64,000 nucleotides of DNA from Armatimonadota bacterium (GCA_031459855.1 JAVKHP010000001.1:974059-1038058), one strand, 5' to 3'. Shown: positions 1-9,197, counted from the first letter of the stretch. Notes: a model not told the origin generated them from the letters alone. Program-made: numbers and translations.

Positions 1-2
1 TC

Positions 3-536
3 CGGAGGCGCGGCAACCCCATGCTGCCCGACTGGATAGACCGCCGTCTGGGCAGCCGGGCGTTCTACCATCACCACCTCAACACTCCACCGGGGCGCCT
101 GTGGTCGGAAGCGCAGCTGGTGGCGTTCACCGAACCGAGCATCGGCATGGAATCGCTGGAAATCTGCGGGGCGTTCCACGGCGTCCGGACGCGCCAGCCG
201 CTGGCGGACGTGGACCTTTGGGAGTTCTTCCTCTCCCTCCCCGCGGAAGTGAAGTACCCCGAGAGGCTCTCCAAAGCCCTGGTGCGGTCACTGCTGCGGG
301 GTAGACTCCCCGACGCCGTGCTGGCCCGCAGGGACAAGACCGTCTTCGACGAGTTCGCCGTCGCCAAGACAGACTACACGGCGCTGCGACGGTGGCTGCT
401 GAACGGCTCGTATCGCATGCCGGGAGTGGACTACGCCCGGCTGCAGGCACAACTGGACCGTCAGGACTTCGCGCTGCGGGACGTCGTGTGGGCCAACGAC
501 CTGGCGGCAATCCACGCGTTCGTGAGCCTCTGGTGA
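3..536 (+). CDS. Asparagine-synthase-like lasso peptide cyclase, C-terminal part (5' truncated by window)
   Basis: The frame is open from the window edge, so only the last ~178 residues are seen. They look like the C-terminal synthetase domain of the asparagine synthase family: a segment equivalent to SLEICGAFHGVRTRQPLADV, then KALVRSLLRGRLPDAVLARRD, the usual R-PLAD and 'K-LR-A-G-LP--VL-R-K' pattern. Lasso peptide C proteins are ATP-dependent enzymes of this family that adenylate an Asp/Glu side chain and close the macrolactam ring. The assignment to the lasso group rather than to AsnB rests on the next two genes, an HprK-like kinase (4 bp downstream) and a B2 protease. The ATP-binding P-loop would lie outside the window. 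Family confident, lasso role inferred. Confidence 0.7.
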   Translation, partial: RRRGNPMLPDWIDRRLGSRAFYHHHLNTPPGRLWSEAQLVAFTEPSIGMESLEICGAFHGVRTRQPLADVDLWEFFLSLPAEVKYPERLSKALVRSLLRGRLPDAVLARRDKTVFDEFAVAKTDYTALRRWLLNGSYRMPGVDYARLQAQLDRQDFALRDVVWANDLAAIHAFVSLW

Positions 537-540
537 ACGC

Positions 541-1473
541 ATGCCCGACGTATCACCGCACGGGTGGAAGGAAACGACCGGCACCTGCTACGGGCTGCAG
601 GTCGCGTCGTCGTTACCGTTCGCCTACCTGCGCGCCGGGGCCGGAATCCCGCTGGACGTGGCAGTCGGCCCGTCGCCGCCCATACCCCCGGGCGCCCGCC
701 TCCTCCGGGAGTGGCCGGCGCGGCCGGGGCGCACGCTGTTAGCCCGCCTGTACCAGGATGGCACGCGCTACCTGTTCTGGAACGAACTCGCGGAGGTCTT
801 CGTGGTGGAACCCGCCACGCTCCGGGTGACGGTGCCCGACATGGACCCGGTCCGCCGCGAGGACATCCTCTGGGGCATCCCCGCGAGCCTGTGCCTGCTA
901 CACCTGGGGCACCTACCGCTCCACGCCGCAGCGGTGGAGGTCGACGGTGGAGCGGTCCTCTTTGCCGCGCCGGGCGGATTTGGGAAGACCACGCTGGCCG
1001 CAGCGTTCCACGCGGCCGGGCATCGTGTGCTCTCGGAGGACATTGCCTGCGTGACGACGCAGGCATCGCCGGCCGTGATCCCAGGTCCCGCCAGCCTGCG
1101 TCTTCGGCCGGACGTGGCCGACCACCTGGCTCTCCCGGGCGTCCAGGTCGTCAGGCGCACCGACGTCCGGATCAGCCTGGCGCTCGACCGAGCCTGCCGC
1201 GGGCGGTGCGACCCCGTGCCCATCAGGGCGGTCGTCTTCCTGCGGGTCGCACGCGACATCGCCGTGACCCGCGTACGGGTCACCGACGCCATCCCGGACC
1301 TGTGGACGCTGAGCCAGTCCTACGTCGACGATGCCGAGCACGCCCGGTGCTTCAGACATGTCGTTGACCTGGCCCGCAGCGTCCCCCTGTGGAACGTGTA
1401 CCGGCCCCTGCGGTTCGATGCACTCCACGGCACGATCGAGCGGATCCTGTCGGTCTGCCTGGCCAATGTCTGA
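541..1473 (+). CDS. HPr kinase-like protein, probable lasso peptide kinase
   Basis: A 310-residue protein with a Walker A motif AAPGGFGKTTLAAAF near residue 140 preceded by HAAAVEVDGGAVLF. This is the C-terminal kinase fold of HprK/P without the usual N-terminal domain. Such HprK homologues in lasso clusters (ThcoK/PadeK type) phosphorylate the C-terminal residue side chain of the precursor. It starts 4 bp after the cyclase stop and overlaps the B2 gene, so it is translated as part of the same operon. No HPr or PTS gene is nearby, which argues against carbon catabolite control. Similar HprK-like proteins also occur in exopolysaccharide clusters with unknown substrate, so the peptide substrate is inferred. 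Confidence 0.75.
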   Translation: MPDVSPHGWKETTGTCYGLQVASSLPFAYLRAGAGIPLDVAVGPSPPIPPGARLLREWPARPGRTLLARLYQDGTRYLFWNELAEVFVVEPATLRVTVPDMDPVRREDILWGIPASLCLLHLGHLPLHAAAVEVDGGAVLFAAPGGFGKTTLAAAFHAAGHRVLSEDIACVTTQASPAVIPGPASLRLRPDVADHLALPGVQVVRRTDVRISLALDRACRGRCDPVPIRAVVFLRVARDIAVTRVRVTDAIPDLWTLSQSYVDDAEHARCFRHVVDLARSVPLWNVYRPLRFDALHGTIERILSVCLANV

Positions 1474-1921
1474 CCGTCGCGCGCGGCTCTCGCTCGCCGA
1501 CAAGACCCGCCTGGCCGCGCGCGTCTGGGGCGCGTACGTCCTCGTCCGACTGCAGGTGCACCGGTGCCCCTTGCCCGACCTGGTCGCACGTCTCGGCACC
1601 CGGTCAGGCCCGGTGCGCCATCGGTACGCGCCGGCATCACTGTCTCGAGCGGTGCATCGTGTCTTGGGCATGCGCCTCACCGAGCAGACCTGTCTCGTAC
1701 GCGCACTGGTCCTGTACCGGCTCCTGCGGGCCCAAGGGGACGATGCCGAGCTGGTGATCGGACTTCCGCCGCGTCCGGTCGACCACAAGGCCCACGCGTG
1801 GGTGGAGCTAAACGGCGTCGACCTGGGCCCGCCCCCGGGGCGGGGCGCATATGAGCCCCTGGCGCGATACCCCGCGCGCCCGGTCACGACGGTGTCCGAC
1901 CAACTCAAAAGAGCGCCTTGA
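1466..1921 (+). CDS. Lasso peptide B2-type transglutaminase-like protease
   Basis: The 151-residue protein matches the stand-alone B2 leader peptidase family (Transglut_core3). It has the catalytic Cys in EQTCLVRALVLYRLL, the His in KAHAWVELNG and the following Asp in NGVDLG. B2 proteins cut the leader from lasso precursors with the help of a B1 (PqqD-like) recognition protein. I chose the ATG at 1466, which overlaps the kinase stop by 8 bp, because the conserved fold begins just after it. No B1 gene or precursor gene is visible downstream, so both should lie left of the window if the cluster is complete. The 3' end overlaps by 17 bp the end of the convergent gene. Confidence 0.8.
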   Translation: MSDRRARLSLADKTRLAARVWGAYVLVRLQVHRCPLPDLVARLGTRSGPVRHRYAPASLSRAVHRVLGMRLTEQTCLVRALVLYRLLRAQGDDAELVIGLPPRPVDHKAHAWVELNGVDLGPPPGRGAYEPLARYPARPVTTVSDQLKRAP

Positions 1922-3125
1922 CAGCGTCCTCGAACCTCGCCGGCCGATCCCGCACCAAGTGCAGTGCCTGGACGGCGAACATGGTCGCCCACGACGTCAC
2001 GCGCGGACTCGTGCGGAACCTCAACCCCCCTGCGAACAATCGCTCCTCGTAGAACCCTCCGTCCGCGCCGGGATCCTGACTGCGGGCTTGCATCTGCAGC
2101 AGGAACTGTGCGCCTGCCGCGGCCGCATCGCGCAGGCGCGCGGCAGGCCTCACCAAGTCGAGCAGGAGAAAGACCCGCACCGCCTGCGCGACGGCGTACG
2201 TGGCCGTCGGTGTCCACCAGCCCCCGGTCCACAACGGAATACTGCCATCCGGCCGCTGGCGCACGAGCACCCAGGCCACGGCCCGTTCAGCCGCGGTCAG
2301 GAACTCCTTCCACCCCTCCAGCGCGTACGCGACCAGCAGCGCCTCCACCGTGTAGAGGTGCGCATGCAGGTTGACGCGCGCGGTAGTCCTGTTGGCGGGG
2401 AAGCTGCCGTCTGACCGTTGTTGCGCCGTCGCCCACTGACAGAGCCGGGCTGCTGCCCGCCGCAGGTAGTCCTCTCCCCCGCTGGTCGCCAACTGCAAGA
2501 GCGGGATGGCGATCTTCGCCTGGAAGCTGCCGCTCACCATGAACCACGCACGTCGGTTCTCGAGGAACCGGCCGCTGGGCAGGTCGAGCACGGGCTTGAC
2601 GGATCCGTCGTCGTTCAGAGCCTCACGCACCAGCCAGTCTGCGAGGCGCGTGGCGTGCTCCCTGTATGCAGGGACGCCCGTCATCTCGTACAGGTCCAGC
2701 AGGCCCTTGCAGCAGACGCCGTTGTCGAACGCGTACACCTGGTCGATGCGCGCTCCGTCCTGTACGCCCATGATCAACGCAGGGCGAGGCCGAGCCGCCA
2801 GCGACAGCAGCCACGCACCGCCCGCCCGGCCGAGCGCAGCCCAATCCCCGGCCCGGCCCAGATGCCGCAAGTACTTGCACAGGCTCAACAGGTAGCCCAC
2901 GGCCTCGGCGTACAGCAGCACGTGGGCACGCGCCCGGGTGTCGTAGTAGGAGTACACCGCGCCCGCGTGCGCGCTCGCATGGCCGGGGACGCAGATGCCC
3001 GAGTGCAGCAACCACCGCTCAGCCAGCTCCACGGCCACCGCCACTCTGTCGTCCCACCCGAGGGCACGGCTGCGCCCGTAGCCCGCACCGGAGGTGAGGT
3101 CTCCCGGTGGCGTGGACGTGGCCAT
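1905..3125 (-). CDS. Alpha/alpha-barrel (six-hairpin type) protein of unknown specificity
   Basis: A 406-residue soluble protein without a signal peptide. It shows repeated paired helices with the conserved style of (alpha/alpha)6 barrel enzymes: YAEAVGYLLSLCKYLRH, AFDNGVCCKGLLDLYEMTG, QRSDGSFPANRTTARVNLHA and VRQRPDGSIPLWTGGWW. The 'Q--DGS-P' repeats resemble glycosidase/epimerase or prenyltransferase-type barrels (GH88/GH105, AGE, C5-epimerase C-terminal domain). It is the last gene of the polysaccharide cluster, 3 bp after the glycosyltransferase stop, so polymer trimming or modification is plausible. I cannot assign a family; fold confident, function open. Confidence 0.55.
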   Translation of the reverse strand: MATSTPPGDLTSGAGYGRSRALGWDDRVAVAVELAERWLLHSGICVPGHASAHAGAVYSYYDTRARAHVLLYAEAVGYLLSLCKYLRHLGRAGDWAALGRAGGAWLLSLAARPRPALIMGVQDGARIDQVYAFDNGVCCKGLLDLYEMTGVPAYREHATRLADWLVREALNDDGSVKPVLDLPSGRFLENRRAWFMVSGSFQAKIAIPLLQLATSGGEDYLRRAAARLCQWATAQQRSDGSFPANRTTARVNLHAHLYTVEALLVAYALEGWKEFLTAAERAVAWVLVRQRPDGSIPLWTGGWWTPTATYAVAQAVRVFLLLDLVRPAARLRDAAAAGAQFLLQMQARSQDPGADGGFYEERLFAGGLRFRTSPRVTSWATMFAVQALHLVRDRPARFEDAVKALF

Positions 3126-3128
3126 CGA

Positions 3129-4505
3129 CTACGCCTCCAGCAGCCGCACGAACTCCCTGGTGATCTCCCGCCAGGTAAATCGGTCGATCCCCCGCGGGGC
3201 CACGGACCGAACACCATCCCGCCATCGCGCATAGCACCGCACCAGCGCGTCGCAGATCCCCGCAGTGTCATCGGGGTGTACGACGATGCCGGCGCCCGTC
3301 TCCTCGATCAGGTCGGCTGTCGGCCCTGCGGGCGCCAGTGCCAGGATCGGACGGCCGGCGGCCAGGTACTCGTAGAGCTTCGTCGGGACCAGGGTCCGTC
3401 CGCCCCAGCCGTCGTCCGTCACGAGCAGGAGCACCGCCGACTCCACGAGGCGCCGCAGACCCTCGCCATAGGCCACCACTCCTTCGGTGTGCACGACTCC
3501 CTCCAGGGCATACGCCCGCACGAGCTTTGCCGTCAGCGCCTCGGCGTCAGCGTCGAAGCCGCCCAGCAGTCGTACGGTAACGAGATCCCGGGGCAACAGC
3601 CCGTCCCGCACGCACCGCCCGAGGGCTTCCAGGAACGGCCCAGGCGACCGCGGGCCGTAGAAGAACCCGAGGTGCGTGATCGTGAACGTCGGTGCCACGG
3701 CGACTCCGCGCAGGTCTCCAAACGCCTCTGGGTCGAACCCCATGGGCAGCACCGCGAACTTGCTCGCCGGGATCGCGGGATACGTCCGCTGCAGCATCGC
3801 GGCGATCGGCCCCGTGGTCACCGTGACGCGGTCGGCGTCTCGAAGAATCAGGTGCTCCAGGCGCGCGGCCAGGACGGCGTGCGGCCACGACGGCAACCCC
3901 AGGATCTCATTGTGCGCCCAGGGGTCCTGGAAATCGGCGACCCAAAAGGCCCCCGACGCACGTTTCAACACTCGGGCCACGAGATGACTGTTCACGCTCG
4001 TGGACGTGGAGTAGATGGCGTCGAACTGCTGCCGCTTCGCCAGCGAGAGCCCACGGGCCAGGGCGAAGGGCAGCCAGCCCACGTGTCGGTCGGGAAAGAA
4101 CATCCACTGGAGGACTCTGCTGATCGCCCGCGCACCGCGCCCACGGCGCTGCCTGCCACGGCTGCTGCGGGTTCCACTGCTGCCCTCACCGCCCTGTCGT
4201 GAAAGGACCCGCTTGACGAACCTGACGGGTTCCAGCGACGGTGTGCGCTCTACCCGTAGGGTGGCGGGCACGCGTCGGAGCAAGGAGACGTCGTGGTGTA
4301 CGTGCTCGGGCGCCCGAGAGGTCAGCACTAAGGGCTCCCAACCGAAGTCGGGGAGGGAGGACGCAAGCCCAAGGGTGCGGTGTACGGCGGCGCCGCCGGC
4401 GGGCGGGAAGAAGTAGTCGACCATCAGCAGCACCCTGGTCCGCGCACCGACCGTGGCCGTCGGGCTTCCGCGGCCATCGTCCTTTCGCAGCATCGCCGTA
4501 CGCAT
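3129..4505 (-). CDS. Family GT4-like glycosyltransferase
   Basis: 458 residues, with an N-terminal Rossmann-type start (VLLMVDYFFPPAGGAAVHR) and a C-terminal nucleotide-sugar half (VLLLVTDDGWGGRTLVPTKLYEYLAAGRPILA) typical of GT-B retaining transferases. It is a clear paralogue of the gene at 6540-7946: both share FFPDRH-GWLPFALGRGLS, VADFQDPWA and VHSTST-like blocks. It lies between a phosphoglycosyl transferase and the barrel protein, with a 3-bp gap downstream. It probably adds one sugar to the lipid-linked repeat unit in the cytoplasm. Donor and acceptor are not predictable. Confidence 0.8.
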   Translation of the reverse strand: MRTAMLRKDDGRGSPTATVGARTRVLLMVDYFFPPAGGAAVHRTLGLASSLPDFGWEPLVLTSRAPEHVHHDVSLLRRVPATLRVERTPSLEPVRFVKRVLSRQGGEGSSGTRSSRGRQRRGRGARAISRVLQWMFFPDRHVGWLPFALARGLSLAKRQQFDAIYSTSTSVNSHLVARVLKRASGAFWVADFQDPWAHNEILGLPSWPHAVLAARLEHLILRDADRVTVTTGPIAAMLQRTYPAIPASKFAVLPMGFDPEAFGDLRGVAVAPTFTITHLGFFYGPRSPGPFLEALGRCVRDGLLPRDLVTVRLLGGFDADAEALTAKLVRAYALEGVVHTEGVVAYGEGLRRLVESAVLLLVTDDGWGGRTLVPTKLYEYLAAGRPILALAPAGPTADLIEETGAGIVVHPDDTAGICDALVRCYARWRDGVRSVAPRGIDRFTWREITREFVRLLEA

Positions 4506-4533
4506 CGGGGTCCCGTCCCGGGGGAGCAGCCTG

Positions 4534-5271
4534 CTAGTAGTTCCGGCCCGCCAGGATGTAGAACGGCGCAGCGGCCAGCACCTTCAGGTCCATCCACAGC
4601 GACCAGTTGTCGATGTACTCCAAGTCCAAGGCGACCCACCGGTCGAAGTCTCGTGGCTGCCCCCGGATGTGCCACAGGCAGATGATCCCGGGCTTGACGC
4701 TGAGCTTGCGCCGTTGCCAGGGCTCGAACTGCTCCCACTCGTACGTCAGCACCGGACGCGGCCCCACCAGGCTCATATCGCCTTTGAGGACGCTCCACAG
4801 TTGAGGAATCTCGTCCAGTCCGAACTTTCGCAGCACTCGCCCCACCGGCGTCACGCGCGGATCGTTCTTCGCCTTGAATACAGGGCCGCTGGCCTCGTTG
4901 AGGTGTGTCAGGCGAGGCTTGAGGTCATCCGCGCCGACCACCATGGTGCGAAACTTGTAGGCCTTGAGCGGCCGCCCGTCGTACCCGACCACCGGCCAGC
5001 GGTAGAACACGGGGCCGGGCGAACTCGCCTTGATCGCCGCGGCGATGACCGGTACCAGCGGCGCAACCAGCGCCAAGCCCAGGCTCGCCACCACGACGTC
5101 GAGCACGCGCTTGGCGGTACGCTGCCAGCCCGGACGCGCGCGTGACGTCACCAGCCCCTCCGCACGGCACTCATTGCAGGACCGCCCGAAGCCCACCTGG
5201 CGCCTCCACGCCCCTCCTCGGCCAGGACCATGCACAGGGCCCCCAGGCCCAGACCGAGGAACGACCGTCAT
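4534..5271 (-). CDS. Undecaprenyl-phosphate sugar-1-phosphate transferase (Bac_transf family)
   Basis: About 245 residues, starting at an ATG that overlaps the preceding stop (ATGA). The catalytic domain has KRVLDVVVASLGL followed by the membrane re-entrant segment, KAYKFRTMVVGAD, LRKFGLDEIPQLWSVLKGDMSLVGPRPV and KPGIICLWHIRG, all hallmarks of monotopic phosphoglycosyl transferases. It lacks the N-terminal four-helix WbaP module that the second such enzyme here (21993-23363) has. It would start or re-prime a repeat unit on undecaprenyl phosphate. A GTG around residue 40 is an alternative start, since the first ~35 residues are low-complexity Gly/Arg. Confidence 0.88.
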   Translation of the reverse strand: MTVVPRSGPGGPVHGPGRGGAWRRQVGFGRSCNECRAEGLVTSRARPGWQRTAKRVLDVVVASLGLALVAPLVPVIAAAIKASSPGPVFYRWPVVGYDGRPLKAYKFRTMVVGADDLKPRLTHLNEASGPVFKAKNDPRVTPVGRVLRKFGLDEIPQLWSVLKGDMSLVGPRPVLTYEWEQFEPWQRRKLSVKPGIICLWHIRGQPRDFDRWVALDLEYIDNWSLWMDLKVLAAAPFYILAGRNY

Positions 5272-6521
5272 GCCACGCCGCGAACCTCGTCGTAGACGGC
5301 GCCGATCGCCTGCAGATGGGTATCCGGACCATAGAGACGCTCGACTTTCGCACGCCCGTTCCGTCCCATGGCCTCGATCGTCTGCGGCCGCGCCATCAGC
5401 CAAGCGATGGCGTCTCGCAACGCTGCGGGGTCACCCGCAGCCACGAGCATACCGTCATCCCCGTCCGCGATCAGCTCGGGAATGCCACCCAGTCGTGAGC
5501 CGATTACCGGCTTGCCCATGGCGAATGCCTCGAGCACCACGAGCGGACAGTTGTCATACAGCAGGGAGGGCAGCACCACGACCGCTGCGCCACCCACGAG
5601 TGCGGGGAGCTCCCGATGGGGACGCGGGCCCAGAAAGCGCACATTGCGGATCCCTTTCCTGGCGCACTGCTCCTGCAGCGGTCCTCGGGCGTCGCCATCA
5701 CCGACCACGTACGCCATCAGCTGCGGCAGGTCGGCCATGGCCTGCACCAGCACACCCACGCCCTTGTCGAACGTCACGCGCCCCACGTAGACCACGTACC
5801 CATCGCTCGGGCCGTACCGGGGCGAGAACGCGTCCACGTCGACGAAGTTCGGAATGTGTCGCACCCGACGCACGTCCATGCCAAACTCCGCGAGCTTGTC
5901 CCGCAGGAAGCGGCTGGGACTCACGAAGGCATCAACGGTACGGGCATAGGTCTTGAGCGCCCCGTGGAGATACATCTCGACCGCCCCCACTAGGCTGGCG
6001 CCCAGCCCACCTTTGCAACAGCGCTGCACCACTGCGTGGAAGTGTCGGTTACCCTTACACCGCTCGCAGATGGCACCGCGCGTGAAGAGACTGTAGTTGG
6101 CGCAGATCAGCTTGAGGTCGTGCATCGTGTGGACCACTGGGACGCCGAGATCCTTGAGCGCGACCAACACGGAGGGCGACAGGTGATGGTAGATGTTGTG
6201 GACGTGGGCCACCTCAGGTCGTACATGCCGGACGAGCCTCGCCACCGCCTTGGCTGCGTCGGCCGAATACACAACGCGCACCGCGGTCCAGAACCGCTCC
6301 CGCAGGGGGAGCGGTCCCCGTACCCGTACGTGTGGGCTGAACCACCGCGCATAGGGCGTGGGCATGTTGCGGGTGTCCTGCATGGCGAACGGAATGACCT
6401 CGTGCCCTGCGCGTTCCAACAGCGCCGACAGCGACAGCATGTATCGTTCCGCGCCGCCGGCTTCGTGGTAGAACTTGTTGACCATCAAGATGCGCACCGC
6501 AGGGCTCTCCCACTCAGACAA
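5268..6521 (-). CDS. Family GT4 glycosyltransferase
   Basis: 417 residues with GT4 signatures: ILMVNKFYHEAGGAERYM at the N-terminus, YVVYVGRVTFDKGVGVLVQA in the donor half and VVVLPSLLYDNCPLVVLEAFAMGKPVIGS near residue 320 (the E-x7-E region). A cysteine-rich insert (CERC and QRCCKGG, residues ~145-165) is seen in a subset of GT4 enzymes. Stop and start overlap (ATGA) with the downstream sugar transferase. Cytoplasmic sugar transfer to the repeat unit is the likely role; specificity unknown. Confidence 0.85.
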   Translation of the reverse strand: MSEWESPAVRILMVNKFYHEAGGAERYMLSLSALLERAGHEVIPFAMQDTRNMPTPYARWFSPHVRVRGPLPLRERFWTAVRVVYSADAAKAVARLVRHVRPEVAHVHNIYHHLSPSVLVALKDLGVPVVHTMHDLKLICANYSLFTRGAICERCKGNRHFHAVVQRCCKGGLGASLVGAVEMYLHGALKTYARTVDAFVSPSRFLRDKLAEFGMDVRRVRHIPNFVDVDAFSPRYGPSDGYVVYVGRVTFDKGVGVLVQAMADLPQLMAYVVGDGDARGPLQEQCARKGIRNVRFLGPRPHRELPALVGGAAVVVLPSLLYDNCPLVVLEAFAMGKPVIGSRLGGIPELIADGDDGMLVAAGDPAALRDAIAWLMARPQTIEAMGRNGRAKVERLYGPDTHLQAIGAVYDEVRGVA

Positions 6522-6539
6522 GACCGATCGCTGCCCGCA

Positions 6540-7946
6540 CTACGTCGCGTGACGCTCTCCCCGCCACGCCAGCGCGCACACCTCATCAAGGACACCGGCA
6601 AAGCGTTCCGCGCTCCTCCTCCATGAACGCGCACGGGCCACGTCGCGTACCGCGGGGCCCGCGAGGCGTCCTTCCCTCCACAGGGCGTGCAGATCCAGGA
6701 TCGCGTCCCGAACCGCCCTCACGTCGTCAGGGTCGACGACGGGTCCCGCCCCCACAACGTTGAGGAACCTGGCTGTCTCCCCTGGCGGGGTCAGCGCAAG
6801 GATCGGCCGTCCAGCGCCGAGGTACTCGAAGACCTTGCTGGTGATCATCTTCTCGCCCCAGAGCCCCCGCGCGTGCACAAGCAACAGGACGTCGGCGCTG
6901 GCCATCGCCCGGATGGCCTCGCGGTACGGAACCACGCCGAAAGCCCGCACGACCTCTTTCAACCCGTAGCGGCCGATCGCTCGCTCTGCAGCCTCCAACG
7001 ACAACGCGTCGAAGGTGCCGAAAAACCAGACCTCTGCCTCGCGCGCCAGCTCCGGGCGCGCGCGAATGCTCTCCCCCAGCGCCTCGAGGAACGTGCGCGG
7101 CGACCGCGGCCCGTAGAACGCGCCGAAATGGCCAATCGTGAACTTCCCCTGTCTGGTCGGCTGTACGCCATCGAAGACCCGCTCGTCGAACCCGATCGGA
7201 ATGGCCACGAACTTCCTCGCATCAAGGAAGGGGAACATCTTGCACACGAACTCGCGGTGCGCTTCCGTCGTGACTGTCACACGGTCCGCCCTGCGGATGA
7301 TGGCTGCCTCCAGAGCGCGGGCCAAGCGCGCATGCGCCCGGGACGGAAAGAGCGGCAGGGGATTGTCCGCCCACGGGTCCTGAAAGTCCGCTACCCAGGG
7401 AATCCTCAGGATCCCGGTGAGCAGGTACGCCACCAGGTGACTGGTAATCGCCGTCGACGTCGAGTGCACCACATCGATGGATTGCCGTCGACAGATCGAC
7501 AGCCCGCGGCCGAGCGCGAACGGCAACCATCCCAGATGCCGATCCGGGAAGAAGAGCCATCGCTCCCACGCCACCCACCGGGGACTTCGCACCAGAGGAC
7601 GTCCCGAGCGGGCCCCGTAGTCCCACGCCCCGCGGATCGTCCCAAACAAGAGGCGCTTGACCAGCCGTACGGGTTCGATGGAAGGTGTCCTATGGATCTC
7701 GAGACCGTCCGGCACCCGCTCGAGCATGGAGACATCGTAGAACCCATGCTCGCCCTCCTGCACCGTCAAGACCACCGGCGTCCACCCGAACGCGCCCAGG
7801 TGCGTGGCATAGCTCAGGGTCCTCTGCACCCCTGAACCGGCTACCGGCGGAAACTGGTAGTCCACCAGCAAGACGGACCTGCGCGTCCCCCGACGCACTC
7901 CCGCGGCGTCCCTCACCACCGTGGGCATGGTCCGCTCAACGGGCAT
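6540..7946 (-). CDS. Family GT4-like glycosyltransferase, paralogue of the 3129-4505 gene
   Basis: About 468 residues from the ATG at 7946 (a second ATG lies at 7928; the core starts at SVLLVDYQFPPVAGSGVQRT). It shares long blocks with the gene at 3129-4505, including RWLFFPDRHLGWLPFALGR, VADFQDPWADN and KVFEYLGAGRPILALTPPG, so the two arose by duplication. The start is chosen near the end of the upstream DUF1972 glycosyltransferase (stop at 7936). The Shine-Dalgarno is weak. Two related enzymes in one cluster suggest successive transfers of similar sugars. Confidence 0.8.
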   Translation of the reverse strand: MPVERTMPTVVRDAAGVRRGTRRSVLLVDYQFPPVAGSGVQRTLSYATHLGAFGWTPVVLTVQEGEHGFYDVSMLERVPDGLEIHRTPSIEPVRLVKRLLFGTIRGAWDYGARSGRPLVRSPRWVAWERWLFFPDRHLGWLPFALGRGLSICRRQSIDVVHSTSTAITSHLVAYLLTGILRIPWVADFQDPWADNPLPLFPSRAHARLARALEAAIIRRADRVTVTTEAHREFVCKMFPFLDARKFVAIPIGFDERVFDGVQPTRQGKFTIGHFGAFYGPRSPRTFLEALGESIRARPELAREAEVWFFGTFDALSLEAAERAIGRYGLKEVVRAFGVVPYREAIRAMASADVLLLVHARGLWGEKMITSKVFEYLGAGRPILALTPPGETARFLNVVGAGPVVDPDDVRAVRDAILDLHALWREGRLAGPAVRDVARARSWRRSAERFAGVLDEVCALAWRGERHAT

Positions 7947-9141
7947 CGCCGCTCGCACTGCCGCTCCGCCCATCGTGCACTGCACGCGCAGGCCCCCCAC
8001 GGGTACGGGCGCGCTGCTGCCACGCCAGCAACGACGGTGCTTCTCCACGTACGAGGTCGAGGAAAAACCGCTCGTGGGCGTCCGCGGCCATCTCCCACGT
8101 GTAGTGTTGCCGCACGCGCTCTACCGCCAGGGCACCGTACCGCGCCGCAAGCTCCGGATTCGCCAACAAGCGGCGCATCTTGTCCCGTAGGTCCTCCTCC
8201 GACTTCTTCCAGAGCAGTCCCGCGTCGCCTACCACCTCCGCGTTGAACGGACGGTCGAATACGAGGACGCAGGCGCCACATCCCATGGCCCTGAGGAGTC
8301 CAGGACTCGTGCCGCCGACCTCGTGTCCGTCGATGTACGCGAACGCGTACCGCAGCAGGGTATCTACGTGCCCGGGGCGATACACGGGCCCTGTAAAGAC
8401 CACCCGCGGATCCTTGGTGCGCCGCAGCCGACGAACGTAGCGACTCCGATAGTTCACCCCGCCGACCACGACCAGACGCTTCGAGGTCTCCACTCCTTCG
8501 AATGCGCGCACGATCAGGTCGACGTTGTTCTCGGGCTCAATACGGCACACCACGAGGAAATAGCCGCCCGGAGTCAACCCGTACTCTTCGAGAATGCTCG
8601 CGGCGACCGGCGGGAGCACGTACGCGCCCCAGCTCAGGTAGTGCGCCTCGACGCCGAACTCCCGCCGGATGTACTCACAGATCGCCCGCGAGTCGGACGT
8701 CACGCGTGTAGCCAGCCGTAGCGCCGCCCAGAAAGAGAACCGCAGGTACGTCCTAACCACAGCGCCCCACTTTCGCCTGAGCCAGTCTAGACCGTTGGTG
8801 TTGAACACGACCCGCTTGCCGGCGAGTCGATGCAGCACGTAGCACCAGCTCGTGCGACAGCACAGGACGTAGTACACGTCGAACGGCTGCACCAGCGAAT
8901 GCAACGCGGACACGACCTCGTGCGACGGGCTCTCCAGGTACTTGCCGGGCAGGTACGGTGTATAGACGAGCCTGACGGACCGGTACTCTCGCGGACGCGA
9001 GGGATCGGAGTAGCGCGCCCGGCAATAGACAGTCACCTCGTGGCCCCTGGCTGCAAGCCGTGTCGCGAGTTCTTCGCTCACCACCTCCGCGCCGCCCCAG
9101 CGGGCAGGGATGCCACGTGACCCGAGGATCGCAATACGCAT
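7936..9141 (-). CDS. DUF1972/GT4 glycosyltransferase (rhamnosyltransferase-like)
   Basis: 401 residues. The N-terminus MRIAILGSRGIPARWGGAE is the DUF1972 signature found in WchF/RgpA-type rhamnosyltransferases, and the C-terminal half has GT4 features (VCRIEPENNVDLIVRAFE, VGGTSPGLLRAMGCGACVL). It fits transfer of a deoxyhexose onto the lipid-linked sugar. A 56-bp gap separates it from the nucleotidyltransferase upstream. The last ~30 residues are Arg/Gly-rich and overlap the next gene's start. Confidence 0.82.
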   Translation of the reverse strand: MRIAILGSRGIPARWGGAEVVSEELATRLAARGHEVTVYCRARYSDPSRPREYRSVRLVYTPYLPGKYLESPSHEVVSALHSLVQPFDVYYVLCCRTSWCYVLHRLAGKRVVFNTNGLDWLRRKWGAVVRTYLRFSFWAALRLATRVTSDSRAICEYIRREFGVEAHYLSWGAYVLPPVAASILEEYGLTPGGYFLVVCRIEPENNVDLIVRAFEGVETSKRLVVVGGVNYRSRYVRRLRRTKDPRVVFTGPVYRPGHVDTLLRYAFAYIDGHEVGGTSPGLLRAMGCGACVLVFDRPFNAEVVGDAGLLWKKSEEDLRDKMRRLLANPELAARYGALAVERVRQHYTWEMAADAHERFFLDLVRGEAPSLLAWQQRARTRGGPARAVHDGRSGSASGDAR

Positions 9142-9197
9142 CTATACCTCCCTTCGAACGCTCGTCGCCGCGGGCGGGACGGCGCAACGCCAGCGGC

